DNA of 31,887 nt from an uncultured Fusobacterium sp. Lineage in GTDB: Bacteria; Fusobacteriota; Fusobacteriia; Fusobacteriales; Fusobacteriaceae. How positions within the stretch are numbered: position 1 is the first letter of the stretch; every line of letters starts with the position of its first letter. A model generated the notes under the pieces. It was not told the origin of the DNA. It ran no database searches and saw only the letters and a program-made list of their open reading frames with translations. Positions 24,407 to 31,887 of the stretch are shown in pieces. The stretch is taken from contig NZ_CAJKIS010000027.1 in NCBI RefSeq assembly GCF_905200055.1, positions 1 through 31,887 of the forward strand. Direction: 5' to 3'. The translations under genes were made by a program, and so were the position numbers.

Positions 24407-26113
24407 TTATATTTTTATATAATGATAGTGAAGTAATTGAACTGATCTTTTTTCTTCATCAAGAACAAAGTGGTAAGTTTTAAATATATTCTCTGGAATA
24501 GAATAATTCTTTGCAAGATATTTTATAATATCATAAGTTAAATTTTCTTTTTCTTTTTTATTTAAAGGAGCATTTTTAGCTGCTATTCTTTCATTTATAG
24601 AGAAAGAGTCTAAAATAAAATCACATAGACGTTTATTTTCTTTTTTTAGTTTCAAGAATTCCTCATTGTTTTTTTGTTCAATATATTCTAGATATTCAAT
24701 CAACTCAGAATTTTCTAAAGAACTTTTTATTGAGTCTAGAGAAATATTCTTTTTTAGGAGTTCTTTAATATTTTTTACTTCTTGAAAAGAACTTAAAAGA
24801 CTATTTTTAGTTTTAGCAACAACCACTGTATAATCATTCTTTATAGCATAGATTGGAACGAAGTCTTCCTTATATAGTTCAGGAATCTCTTCATAAATTC
24901 TAACTTCAGCTTTATTTTGGGAAATACCTTGTGAATCTAGTGCTATTTTAAAGTATGAATCTTTCTCTTCTTTAAATTTAACAGTTATCCTATTTTCGTC
25001 TACATATGCTTCAATTATAGAAGTTAATGGATATTTCATAAGATGTTCTGATAGTTTTATCCAAAGTTGATTTACTGCTACATTTCCAACTAGGGTGAAG
25101 TTTGAATTTGAAAAAGGTAGTTCAACAAGTTTTTGAGCTATAAACTCAAATCCTTCCAGATCTAATTGTGTTGTAATTACTTTTTTTCCTAAAACCAATT
25201 GAGAAAAGTTACAGAGCTTGTAAAGTCCATAAACTAATTTCCTAATATTAGTATTTAGTCTAGGGTTTTTATTTGGAGCCTTTAAGTCATAATCCAGTGA
25301 TATATTTTTTAATATTTCACATTCTTTTTGAAAGAACTCGATTTGATATCCTTCGACTTTAAAATCTTTATCAGATATAGGAATAAGATTTCTACTTATC
25401 CAGGTTGGGATACAGACAACCCTTGTTTTAAAGTTTTCTTGACTGAATTTATCTGTAAAAGAAGTGCAGAGTAGTTCTTTTACAGAGGTGTATGGATTCT
25501 TTTGTAATTCTTTTTCTATACTATCCTCAAAATTTCCATTAAAGATAAAGCTAGTAGGGTATACTTTAGAGGCACTTAGTGAATCATTAGTTGAATTAGA
25601 AATATTCTTTAATCTAGTTTCACCTGTCGTTAAAAAATCAAGGATTGCTCCGAGTTCTTCAGTACTTAGATTAAAGCTTTGAATATCTTCAAAGCCAAGA
25701 ACTTGATAACTTCCTACTAATCCTTCTTCACCTTTTTTAATATCTCCAAAAAGCTGTGGTCCAGTGATTTTACCACTAATAGCTTTGGAAATAGGCGATA
25801 ATACTTTTGCCAACATAAAAGTTTTTCCAAAGGCTGGTCTACCATACTGCCATAGATGTAAACTTTCTTGGACGAATGGTATTAGATTTATAAGTCTTAT
25901 CATTATCTCTTTTGCAACTAATTTATAGGAATCTATTCCTATTCCATTAATTATAGGAGTGATATTCGCTCCTATAGTAGCGAAAGTATTTTCTTTTTCA
26001 ATGCTATTTTCTATTACTTGTTTTTGAATTTCATTAAATGATTTTTTTTCATCATTTTTACTTACTTTTAAGACTATTCCCATAGCAATAAGTTTCAATT
26101 GTTTTTCTTTCAT
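24407..26113 (-). CDS. BrxL-like AAA+ protein without a visible Lon protease domain
   Basis: This 568-residue protein resembles the AAA+ part of BrxL, the Lon-related protein of BREX phage-defence systems. Walker A is GRPAFGKT (residues 91-98), followed by LSPISKAISG. GLVGSYQVLGFEDI (131-144) holds Walker B and matches the GLVG...V.AFDE pattern of BrxL; LDFLTTGETR, SFIFNGN (sensor 1) and DKF/CIPTWISR follow in the same order as in BrxL. A helical lid with LNTNIRKLVYGLYKL ends the module. The C-terminal half shows no Lon-type GPSAG serine motif, so protease activity is unlikely. BrxL is MCM-like and may act on DNA. It is 17 bp behind the zinc-ribbon gene, an obvious pair. A helicase-like replication role for the element is the main alternative to defence. 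Confidence 0.72.
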   Translation of the reverse strand: MKEKQLKLIAMGIVLKVSKNDEKKSFNEIQKQVIENSIEKENTFATIGANITPIINGIGIDSYKLVAKEIMIRLINLIPFVQESLHLWQYGRPAFGKTFMLAKVLSPISKAISGKITGPQLFGDIKKGEEGLVGSYQVLGFEDIQSFNLSTEELGAILDFLTTGETRLKNISNSTNDSLSASKVYPTSFIFNGNFEDSIEKELQKNPYTSVKELLCTSFTDKFSQENFKTRVVCIPTWISRNLIPISDKDFKVEGYQIEFFQKECEILKNISLDYDLKAPNKNPRLNTNIRKLVYGLYKLCNFSQLVLGKKVITTQLDLEGFEFIAQKLVELPFSNSNFTLVGNVAVNQLWIKLSEHLMKYPLTSIIEAYVDENRITVKFKEEKDSYFKIALDSQGISQNKAEVRIYEEIPELYKEDFVPIYAIKNDYTVVVAKTKNSLLSSFQEVKNIKELLKKNISLDSIKSSLENSELIEYLEYIEQKNNEEFLKLKKENKRLCDFILDSFSINERIAAKNAPLNKKEKENLTYDIIKYLAKNYSIPENIFKTYHFVLDEEKRSVQLLHYHYIKI

Positions 26114-26130
26114 TTCATTTTCCTCCTCTT

Positions 26131-27594
26131 TTAGTTATATGAATTATAACAGTTTCTTTCATAAATTTTTAATAGGTTTGAGTATGTATAAGTTCTGCCA
26201 CAATTTGGACATTTAAAGCTTGCTTCTTGTGATCTAGCATTTGATGTTAAATACAGCTCAAACTCAGGCTCAACTTGTTGGTGACAATCGTCACATCTTA
26301 AAATATGAGTAATTTTATCTCCCCATTTCTCAATATTTTCATATTGAAATAAAGCTAAGCCATTTACTCCGTTAATAAAAAAGTCATCTAAATCATATTT
26401 AGTAAAAATATATCCAGTTTTTATACAATGATTAACAATATACTTAAAAGCAATTTGATAATATTTTTTTATAAAGACCTCTTTTTTGTTAATTGGATCA
26501 ATGCTCAAATCTTCATTTATAAAAAGAGGAATATATTGATTAAATTTTCTATTATCAAATAGAAAATAATCATTTTCAAGATAATCATTATATAGTTGCA
26601 TGGTCTTAACATCTATAAAAAAATTATAATATAGATTATTAGCAAGAATTGAATAGTATTGTTTTAGCTCCAGTAATTCTTCCACAGTTAAAATTATCTG
26701 AGATGATTCTACTAAATCTAAAATATTTTTAACTATTGCTATAGATACTTCTTTATTTGAAATAGTTAATTTAGCTTTTTTTGCCAATTCTATAATTCTA
26801 TTTTTAAATAACTTAACATAGAAATTATTACTCTTTAAAATAAAGGAATATTTTTCTAATTCTTCATCTGATGAGTAATATAAGCGAAGTGATTGATAAT
26901 CTTTCAAATTCATACTCTTTCTAATAAAAACTATTGAAGAATTATTATTTATTGGCTGTAGTCCTGCTTTTCTCACTAATTCTCTAAGCCAATCTTGTGA
27001 TTGGGAATCAAAGATAATGGAATCATTTAAATCGTGGTAAGCACAATAATTTTTATTTATTTTATTAAATAAAAAGCTGAAGTTTGGAGCAAGTATCTTG
27101 AAATTTTTTAAAACTGAAAGAATATCTTCTTCAAAGAGGGAAGGAAAGAAAAGGCTACCCTTTTCTTCAATAAAAGTAATTATATTACTAAAACTTCCTA
27201 TTAAATTTTCCTTTAACCGAGGAGTGGATTTATATGTTTGTGCATTAAACCTAAGTGAAGAATTTGAAGTTAACTTATAAGTAAAATATATATAGAACTC
27301 TAAAAAATCAGTTAAAGGTTTATAGAAGACTTTAACTCTCGAATTTTCATTACAGTTTGAAAGTTTAAGAATACTTTTAGCACATTTTAAAGCAAGCCTC
27401 AAAAAAGTTAGTGTAAAAACTAATTCAAAACAAGCAATGCTCAATAGAGCATTCTTTATTTCAAGGTCGATAGGAAGACTCTCTATTTTTTTTATTATTT
27501 CTAGAGAAGCAATGTTTGTACTATTCCTATTTTTTTCAAGTTGTTCTTTTATTTCTGTTACAATATAACAAGTATTATTATTTTCATTTGCCAT
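26131..27594 (-). CDS. Large protein with C-terminal zinc ribbon, partner of the BrxL-like gene
   Basis: I do not recognise a family for this 487-residue protein. Most of it is predicted helical, with Leu/Ile/Lys-rich segments and no signal peptide. The end carries two CxxC pairs, CDDC (434-437) and CPNC (462-465), separated by 24 residues, followed by GRTYTYSNLLKIYERNC; this is a zinc ribbon of the kind used to bind nucleic acid or protein. The start follows AGGAGG. It is 17 bp ahead of the BrxL-like gene on the same strand, so the two are made together. A target-recognition or loader subunit for the AAA+ partner is a reasonable inference, but not shown. Confidence 0.68.
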   Translation of the reverse strand: MANENNNTCYIVTEIKEQLEKNRNSTNIASLEIIKKIESLPIDLEIKNALLSIACFELVFTLTFLRLALKCAKSILKLSNCNENSRVKVFYKPLTDFLEFYIYFTYKLTSNSSLRFNAQTYKSTPRLKENLIGSFSNIITFIEEKGSLFFPSLFEEDILSVLKNFKILAPNFSFLFNKINKNYCAYHDLNDSIIFDSQSQDWLRELVRKAGLQPINNNSSIVFIRKSMNLKDYQSLRLYYSSDEELEKYSFILKSNNFYVKLFKNRIIELAKKAKLTISNKEVSIAIVKNILDLVESSQIILTVEELLELKQYYSILANNLYYNFFIDVKTMQLYNDYLENDYFLFDNRKFNQYIPLFINEDLSIDPINKKEVFIKKYYQIAFKYIVNHCIKTGYIFTKYDLDDFFINGVNGLALFQYENIEKWGDKITHILRCDDCHQQVEPEFELYLTSNARSQEASFKCPNCGRTYTYSNLLKIYERNCYNSYN

Positions 27595-27763
27595 TTTATA
27601 TCCTCCTTATTTGTCAATTTTATTTATTGGGTTGCCTCTAAAAGTGAAATATTTAAGGAGGATGAAATGAAAAAACTTTAATCAAACAAAATAGTTTAAT
27701 ATTAAGCTTTCTCAATTCACTCACCTCTTTTTAATTTATTTGGGTGTTAATTCCCATGATTAA

Positions 27764-27922
27764 TTAGTATTTTCTTAGTTCCATATACTCTGCTAATAAG
27801 TTATCTCTTATTTCTGTTAAGTACATTATTTCTTCTTCATCTTCTTCAACAGGATATTTGATGATATAACAAATGTTAGAGATTTTTTTTAGCAGGTCTT
27901 TTATTTTATCGTCATTTTCCAT
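27764..27922 (-). CDS. Small acidic helical protein of 52 residues, unknown
   Basis: The reading frame begins MENDDKIKDLLKKISNICYI and ends LLAEYMELRKY. The start follows AGGGGGTG. It is acidic in the middle (PVEEDEEEIMY) and probably two helices. It precedes the zinc-ribbon gene by 169 bp on the same strand and would be the first gene of this leftward block. Function unknown; size and position would suit a regulator or an antitoxin-like peptide, but no motif supports either. Confidence 0.5.
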   Translation of the reverse strand: MENDDKIKDLLKKISNICYIIKYPVEEDEEEIMYLTEIRDNLLAEYMELRKY

Positions 27923-28318
27923 TTTTTCACCCCCTTTTTATGGAAAAAGTTTTTATTGGCTTTACCTCCTTTCTCTAAAGAGAAATTTTTATTTCTCTTT
28001 GATATAAACAATTAAGAAGAAAAACTTAATCATATTTCGTTTGAAGATAAGAAAATGATTTCTTCTTTATTGTTAATAGCATAAGTTTCTAGAAAAAGAT
28101 TAAATTTATAAGTAGTGATATTTTATATTTTTTTGATTTATAAGTTTCAAAACTTTTTAAAAAACTACTTAATTTTTTATTATTTTATCTTTTTATGAGA
28201 AATAAATTTTGATATACTAAAGTTAGTACATGAAAATTTTATCTTGCTACACAAAGTATAAAATGAATTATTTAATTTTAAAACTATGTATTTTTATTAC
28301 TACCAAAAAGGAGGAAAT
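27923..28318. other. Divergent control region of the island
   Basis: No gene is seen here. The region separates the leftward block from the rightward 612-residue gene. It contains a perfect 10-bp hairpin AAAGAGAAAT/ATTTCTCTTT (27977-28000) which, on the minus strand, precedes a strong GAAAGGAGG that has no start codon in range. The sequence is extremely AT-rich. A rightward extended -10 element is listed separately. Confidence 0.4.
28210..28218 (+). promoter_or_regulatory. Extended -10 promoter for the 612-residue gene
   Basis: TGA directly ahead of TATACT (28213-28218) forms an extended -10 element; the -35 position is only T-rich. Transcription would begin near 28225 and give a leader of about 95 nt. 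Confidence 0.4.
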
Positions 28319-28321
28319 ATG

Positions 28322-30157
28322 ATGAAATGTATTTTTTTTAATACCAAAGATTTAGAATACAGAAAGATAGATCAAGAAATTATACAAGCAACATTAATAA
28401 ATTTTTTATTAGACGATACTGTATTTTTAGGCTGCAAAGAAAAAAGAATTCTTAAAAAGCAAAATATTAGATTTGACCAAAGATATTTAGAAGAAAAGGA
28501 TATAAAAAATATAATTAAAGAAATAGAGATTGGCAAATATAAATATAACTTTATAGAACTTTTTATTAACGATTATGCAGCTATATCAAAAAAGGGATTT
28601 AATAATTTTTTATCTAGGGTAGAAAGTGAATTAATAGTAGATATACAAAGTAAAAAAATAATAAATATAGAAGAAGAATACAGTAAACTAATGTATCCAA
28701 ATAGACAGTCAATAAATACATCATGTGTAAAAAATAAAGAAACTGATGAAGGTCTTATTCAAAACAGTGATTCCTTTAAATATGAGTGGATAATAGATAA
28801 AAAAACAGAAATAGAAATAGAAATGTTGAAATTAAAATATGAAAAGGAAGAAAAAGAAGAAGAAATAAAAAAATTAATGTTAAAGTCTTTGTATTATTTA
28901 CAAACGATTTGCTTAAAGTCAGCTGAATTAGAAGAATTAATTGAAATTTATGAAGAGTATATTGATAAAATTTCTAAATACATGGCAATAGGAGATAATA
29001 TTTTTTTAATAAGATGTGTAATCCATTCAATTTGTATATTAGAAAAGATATATATGGTTAGATTAAGATTGGAAAAGACGGATAAAATAGAAGCACGAAA
29101 ATTTAAAATTTTTGGAATTCTTACAAAAAAGGTTAATTTAAAATTAATTACATATGAGTTATTAGAAGAAGAATTAATAAAGTGTTTATTAATTAAAACA
29201 GAAGATAAAAAATATCTTTGGCAAAAGATATCATTAAGTTTTTATTTAACAACTCCACTGAGAATGAGTTGCTTGGCATATGTTAGAGTTGTACTTGGTA
29301 TAGATATATTAATGAATAAAATGAGCTATAAGAATAAGGAATTAGAAAATAAATTAAAAAATGCCCTTTCAGATCCAAAAGAATATAATAAACTTTTAAC
29401 TGGTTCCAAAAAAATAACAGAATCAGGTTTAAATAAATTTTTTAAAACTTTATATGAGAATGTTAAAGATATAGAAACGATTAAGTTTATACCTATTTGG
29501 AACCATATGTTGAATTTAATATATTTTCAATATAAAGAAAAAAATATAATATCAAAAATTTATTCAGATGAGAATGTTTATAATTATGAAATTACACTTT
29601 TAAATAACGTTGAAGATGGTTATGAAAATAAAAAGAAAATATCAGAAATTATTATTTTATATAATTTTATTTTTGAGATAGCAGAGATTACTTTAAAAAA
29701 ATTAAGTAATATGGAAAAAGAGTTCAAAATTGGTATAGATTGTGTTATAGAATTAAGTCAAGAAAATATAATTAAAAATAATCAAAAGATATCTTTAAAT
29801 CTTTTAGAAAGCAAAGATACAGAAAGTTATTTTATAATAAAGAAATATATGTCAACTTCAAGATTAGTATTGAATAATAACCCTTGTCCAGACCTTAATA
29901 AGGAGAATTATTTAGTAAAACTTTTAGATATAAAAGTTATAGATGATAAAAAATTTTATACTTTTGAGATGAATGCTATTTTTTATGATGCTTTTGTAAA
30001 AGAAAGAATTGGTAGTTCAGAAATAAATACTATAAAGATAGGAGGAAGTCAAATTATTACTTTTATTTTAACAGAACAAGATTTTAGAGTGCTTGGAAAA
30101 GTTCTTCAAATTAATCGGGTAGAAGATAGTGTAGATCTTTCAAAAGTTTTTCGTTAA
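28322..30157 (+). CDS. Large island protein of unknown family
   Basis: The protein is about 611 residues from the ATG at 28322, seven bases after AAGGAGG; an adjacent ATG at 28319 is also possible, and an earlier in-frame ATG at 28286 has no ribosome site. It is soluble, rich in Lys, Ile and Glu, mostly helical, with a charged coiled-coil-like stretch around residues 165-195 (KKTEIEIEMLKLKYEKEEKE). The last 130 residues look more like beta structure (YLVKLLDIKVIDDKKFYTFEMNAIF). I see no Walker, nuclease, kinase or HEPN motif that I would defend. Codon use is even more A/T-skewed than in the core genes, suggesting separate acquisition. It stands alone between two control regions, like a cargo gene; defence or host-interaction is conjecture. 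Confidence 0.6.
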   Translation: MKCIFFNTKDLEYRKIDQEIIQATLINFLLDDTVFLGCKEKRILKKQNIRFDQRYLEEKDIKNIIKEIEIGKYKYNFIELFINDYAAISKKGFNNFLSRVESELIVDIQSKKIINIEEEYSKLMYPNRQSINTSCVKNKETDEGLIQNSDSFKYEWIIDKKTEIEIEMLKLKYEKEEKEEEIKKLMLKSLYYLQTICLKSAELEELIEIYEEYIDKISKYMAIGDNIFLIRCVIHSICILEKIYMVRLRLEKTDKIEARKFKIFGILTKKVNLKLITYELLEEELIKCLLIKTEDKKYLWQKISLSFYLTTPLRMSCLAYVRVVLGIDILMNKMSYKNKELENKLKNALSDPKEYNKLLTGSKKITESGLNKFFKTLYENVKDIETIKFIPIWNHMLNLIYFQYKEKNIISKIYSDENVYNYEITLLNNVEDGYENKKKISEIIILYNFIFEIAEITLKKLSNMEKEFKIGIDCVIELSQENIIKNNQKISLNLLESKDTESYFIIKKYMSTSRLVLNNNPCPDLNKENYLVKLLDIKVIDDKKFYTFEMNAIFYDAFVKERIGSSEINTIKIGGSQIITFILTEQDFRVLGKVLQINRVEDSVDLSKVFR

Positions 30158-30489
30158 ATCAGATAATTTTTGAAATAGTTGGAAATATTTAAATGAACTA
30201 TTCTAAAGAACACTTAAAAATTATTTTTTTGTCAAAACTTTTCAAGAAGACTCTCACCTACAGAGGTGGGGAAAGTTCACTTAGAGTAAATGTGTATCTT
30301 GCTATTAATAGAATTTATAATATTATTTACTTAGTTATCTTATCTTAATATTGTATAATTTTTTATTTTTAAATTAATTATATATTATATAGTAGATAAA
30401 TAAGATTTGCATAAGAAAAAAACTAGAAGTCCAGTTTACAGAAATGTAGACTGGACTTTTATATTACCAAAAAATAGGAGGAGATAGTT
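30158..30489. other. Leader region ahead of the rightward island operon
   Basis: No gene is seen here. It contains a 7-bp hairpin CTCACCT-ACAG-AGGTGGG near 30255-30275, an isolated TATAAT at 30354-30359 that could start a transcript (its -35 box is poor), and a strong terminator hairpin at 30427-30462 directly ahead of the next gene's ribosome site (AGGAGGAG). Confidence 0.4.
30427..30462 (+). terminator. Terminator or attenuator with GAAA tetraloop
   Basis: A 14-bp stem (30427-30440 with 30445-30458, one G-T pair) is capped by GAAA and followed by TTTTATATT. Only 27 bases separate it from the next start codon, too few for another full promoter, so the downstream operon must be transcribed through it. 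It thus acts either as the end of the 612-residue gene's transcript with read-through, or as an attenuator. Confidence 0.75.
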
Positions 30490-30570
30490 ATGGGTACATT
30501 TGCAGGAATCTTAATTTTAGTAGGGACTACTATAAAAGCATTAGATGATATTTTAAATGATAAGAAATAG
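30490..30570 (+). CDS. 26-residue small hydrophobic peptide
   Basis: The peptide starts MGTFAGILILVGTTIKAL and ends DDILNDKK: a short hydrophobic helix with a charged C-terminus. It follows a perfect AGGAGG and ends 12 bp before the Gp157-like gene. Shape and size resemble membrane-active small peptides, including type I toxins, but it equally could be a leader peptide for translational coupling. No antisense RNA is evident. Confidence 0.5.
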   Translation: MGTFAGILILVGTTIKALDDILNDKK

Positions 30571-30582
30571 GAGATGAGAGGA

Positions 30583-31086
30583 ATGGCAGGAATGAAGCTA
30601 TATGAGATTAGAAATGGAATGATTGATACTCTAGACATATTTCTAGAAAGTGATCAAACAGAGATAGACAGAGAGAACTATAATGATATTATGAATTATT
30701 TAAAGGAAGAGTTAAAGAGCAAAAGCTCTGATCTAATAAAATATATTAGAAATTTAGAATTAGAAAATACTGTAACTAAACTAGAGATTGAAAGATTAGA
30801 GGATCTAAAAAAAGGTAAGGAGAAGAAGATTAAGTCAATTAAGAGCTATATAAAGAGAATATTACTTGATCTTGATAAAAAGAAAGTGGAGACAGAGCTA
30901 GGGAACCTTAGTCTTAGAAAAACTACAAGTGTGGAGATAACAGATATTACAAAGATACCTAAAGAGTACTTAGTAGTAAAAGAGGAAGTCACACCATCTA
31001 AAAAACTTATAGGAGATAGTCTAAAGAAAAATATACTGATTGATGGAGTAGTTTTAAAAGAGGACTATTCAGTGTTGATAAAATAA
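30583..31086 (+). CDS. Gp157-like phage/mobile-element protein
   Basis: This protein matches the shape of the Siphovirus Gp157 family: an N-terminal MKLYEIRNGMIDTLD segment, a long helix with YIRNLELENTVTKLEIERLEDLKKGKEKKIKSIKSYI, then the beta part with LGNLSLRKTTSVEITDITKIPKEYL. Members occur in phages and mobile elements, often beside single-strand annealing or recombination genes. I chose the ATG at 30583 because GGAG lies nine bases ahead; ATGs at 30574 and 30592 are in the same frame. At 167 residues it has normal length. It lies 203 bp before the ArdC-like gene, probably in the same transcript. Confidence 0.8.
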   Translation: MAGMKLYEIRNGMIDTLDIFLESDQTEIDRENYNDIMNYLKEELKSKSSDLIKYIRNLELENTVTKLEIERLEDLKKGKEKKIKSIKSYIKRILLDLDKKKVETELGNLSLRKTTSVEITDITKIPKEYLVVKEEVTPSKKLIGDSLKKNILIDGVVLKEDYSVLIK

Positions 31087-31289
31087 TCCTGAAGGAATTA
31101 CGAGGAATCCTAAAGGATTTAAAAGGAAAATATTTAAGAAAAGCAGGAAAAACCACAGGAATTTAGGAAAAGTGAGGAATTTTAGATAAAACATAAAAAC
31201 ATCTTAAAATCACATTTCCTGATTCCTGATTTAGAAAAGTGTATATAGTTTTCAAGAAAAATACCCATTTTAAAGGAGGAAAGTTGATT
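31087..31289 (+). repeat. Cluster of AGGAAT-type motifs between gp157 and ardC
   Basis: AGGAATT or AGGAATC occurs four times at irregular spacing (near 31093, 31104, 31157 and 31175), with AGGAAA variants between and an inverted pair TTTCCTGATTCCTGATT near 31214-31231. A small palindrome AATCC-TAAA-GGATT is included. This could be a protein-binding cluster (iteron- or operator-like) or just purine-rich sequence. A strong AGGAGG for the next gene lies at 31274-31279. Confidence 0.35.
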
Positions 31290-31887
31290 ATGGAAAATAA
31301 AGAGTTTATGGATATCATTGAAGGATTAAAAGGTAATATAAATGATAAGATAAAAGATTTCTTGGAGAACTCACAAGAGCTAAAAGACTTTATAGATTTT
31401 AGGAAGAAACACTTCTATAACTATAGCATTAGAAATACAGTCCTTATATATAAGCAAGATAGATCAGCAAGTACAATAGCAGGTTTTAAGAAGTGGAAAG
31501 AGTTAGGTTACAATATTAAAAAGGGAGCAAAGGCAATAAAAATCTTAGTACCATTAATTACTAATAAAGAAAGAGAGGGAAAGGATGAAAAATATGTATA
31601 TGGATATAAATATGCAAATGTCTTTGATATTAAAAGTACTGTTCCTACAGATAAAGCAGTTGAGCTTCCAACTATTGATACTAGAATGAAAAGAGGTAAC
31701 AGTCAATACAGGATAACAGAGTTATTTAAAAGATCCAAAGAGATAGTTGAGCAATATATTCCAGTAGAAGTAACAGATGAACTTGAAGCTAAAGGAATGA
31801 CAGATGGAGAGAAGATCTATATTAGAAAAGATAGATATGCAGCTATGAGTGGAACTTTGATGCACGAGTTTACTCACTATCTAAATC
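31290..31887 (+). CDS. ArdC-like antirestriction protein (3' end cut by window)
   Basis: The first 199 codons are present. The N-terminal ArdC domain is clear: FRKKHFYNYSIRNTVLIYKQ, then AGFKKWKELGYNIKKGAKAIKILVPL, which binds single-stranded DNA in known members. A zincin-type metalloprotease domain begins before the edge, with MHEFTHYLN giving the HExxH metal site. Proteins of this type protect incoming plasmid or element DNA from host restriction. The ATG follows AAAGGAGG. Its presence supports a conjugative or otherwise horizontally moving element. Confidence 0.88.
   Translation, partial: MENKEFMDIIEGLKGNINDKIKDFLENSQELKDFIDFRKKHFYNYSIRNTVLIYKQDRSASTIAGFKKWKELGYNIKKGAKAIKILVPLITNKEREGKDEKYVYGYKYANVFDIKSTVPTDKAVELPTIDTRMKRGNSQYRITELFKRSKEIVEQYIPVEVTDELEAKGMTDGEKIYIRKDRYAAMSGTLMHEFTHYLN

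Noticed and set aside
24407..26113. Complete BREX system
   Set aside because: No BrxA, BrxB, BrxC, PglX methylase or PglZ phosphatase gene is present in the window, and the BrxL-like protein itself shows no Lon protease motif.
27654..27681. Plus-strand gene after a perfect AAGGAGG
   Set aside because: The frame is only MKKL before a stop. A 20-codon TTG-start frame on the other strand across the same stretch is equally unsupported.
30158..30480. Retron-like or other reverse-transcribed RNA
   Set aside because: The hairpins invite the idea, but there is no reverse transcriptase in the window and no paired end repeats.
1..31887. CRISPR array or complete insertion sequence
   Set aside because: No regularly spaced direct repeats and no transposase gene were found; the only repeated units are the two riboswitches and the structured element.

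Overview
The window looks like a chromosomal segment from a Fusobacterium-like bacterium (Fusobacteriota). It is very AT-rich and uses strong AGGAGG ribosome binding sites. It encodes outer-membrane-type proteins although many genes are Firmicute-like, and its tmRNA tag ends in NYALAA. A larger-genome Fusobacterium (varium/mortiferum-type) is a guess based on the c-di-GMP machinery; species cannot be fixed from the sequence alone.

Layout, left to right. (1) 1-250: 5' part of an exported coiled-coil surface protein on the minus strand. (2) 588-5852: a five-gene peptide-type ABC importer (lipoprotein, two permeases, two ATPases) followed by a glutathione peroxidase and a terminator. (3) 5923-9054: Smr-domain protein, DAHP synthase (first step of the shikimate pathway), PgeF-type oxidoreductase and an exported protein of unknown role. 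(4) 9151-9466: a structured non-coding repeat. (5) 9566-12121: a FeoA-FeoB fusion iron transporter with a tiny Cys-rich membrane partner. (6) 12135-16548, all minus strand: chorismate mutase, a membrane TPR-GGDEF diguanylate cyclase, then a promoter with a c-di-GMP-I riboswitch ahead of a hydrolase and a lipoprotein, then a second c-di-GMP-I riboswitch ahead of an outer-membrane beta-barrel protein. Synthesis of the second messenger and two RNA sensors for it are thus side by side. (7) 16642-20091: aroB-aroC-aroA, which with the DAHP synthase and chorismate mutase gives much of the aromatic pathway. (8) 20135-20410: a second, diverged copy of the structured repeat. Its stems differ in sequence from copy 1 but still pair. 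(9) ROK sugar kinase, then smpB and ssrA (tmRNA).

(10) From the 3' end of ssrA (22370) to the right edge the sequence is an integrated mobile element. It has a large serine recombinase whose reading frame runs into the tmRNA 3' end and is broken by one extra base, several very small genes, a two-gene pair (a BrxL-like AAA+ protein and a large protein with a C-terminal zinc ribbon), a ~612-residue protein with no recognisable family, then a rightward module (26-residue peptide, Gp157-like protein, ArdC-like antirestriction protein cut by the window edge). The right end of the element is not in the window.

The most promising unexplained items are the BrxL-like/zinc-ribbon pair in the island, the covarying structured repeat, the c-di-GMP synthesis-plus-two-riboswitch locus, and a perfect terminator hairpin standing just ahead of the rightward island operon with no room for another promoter behind it.
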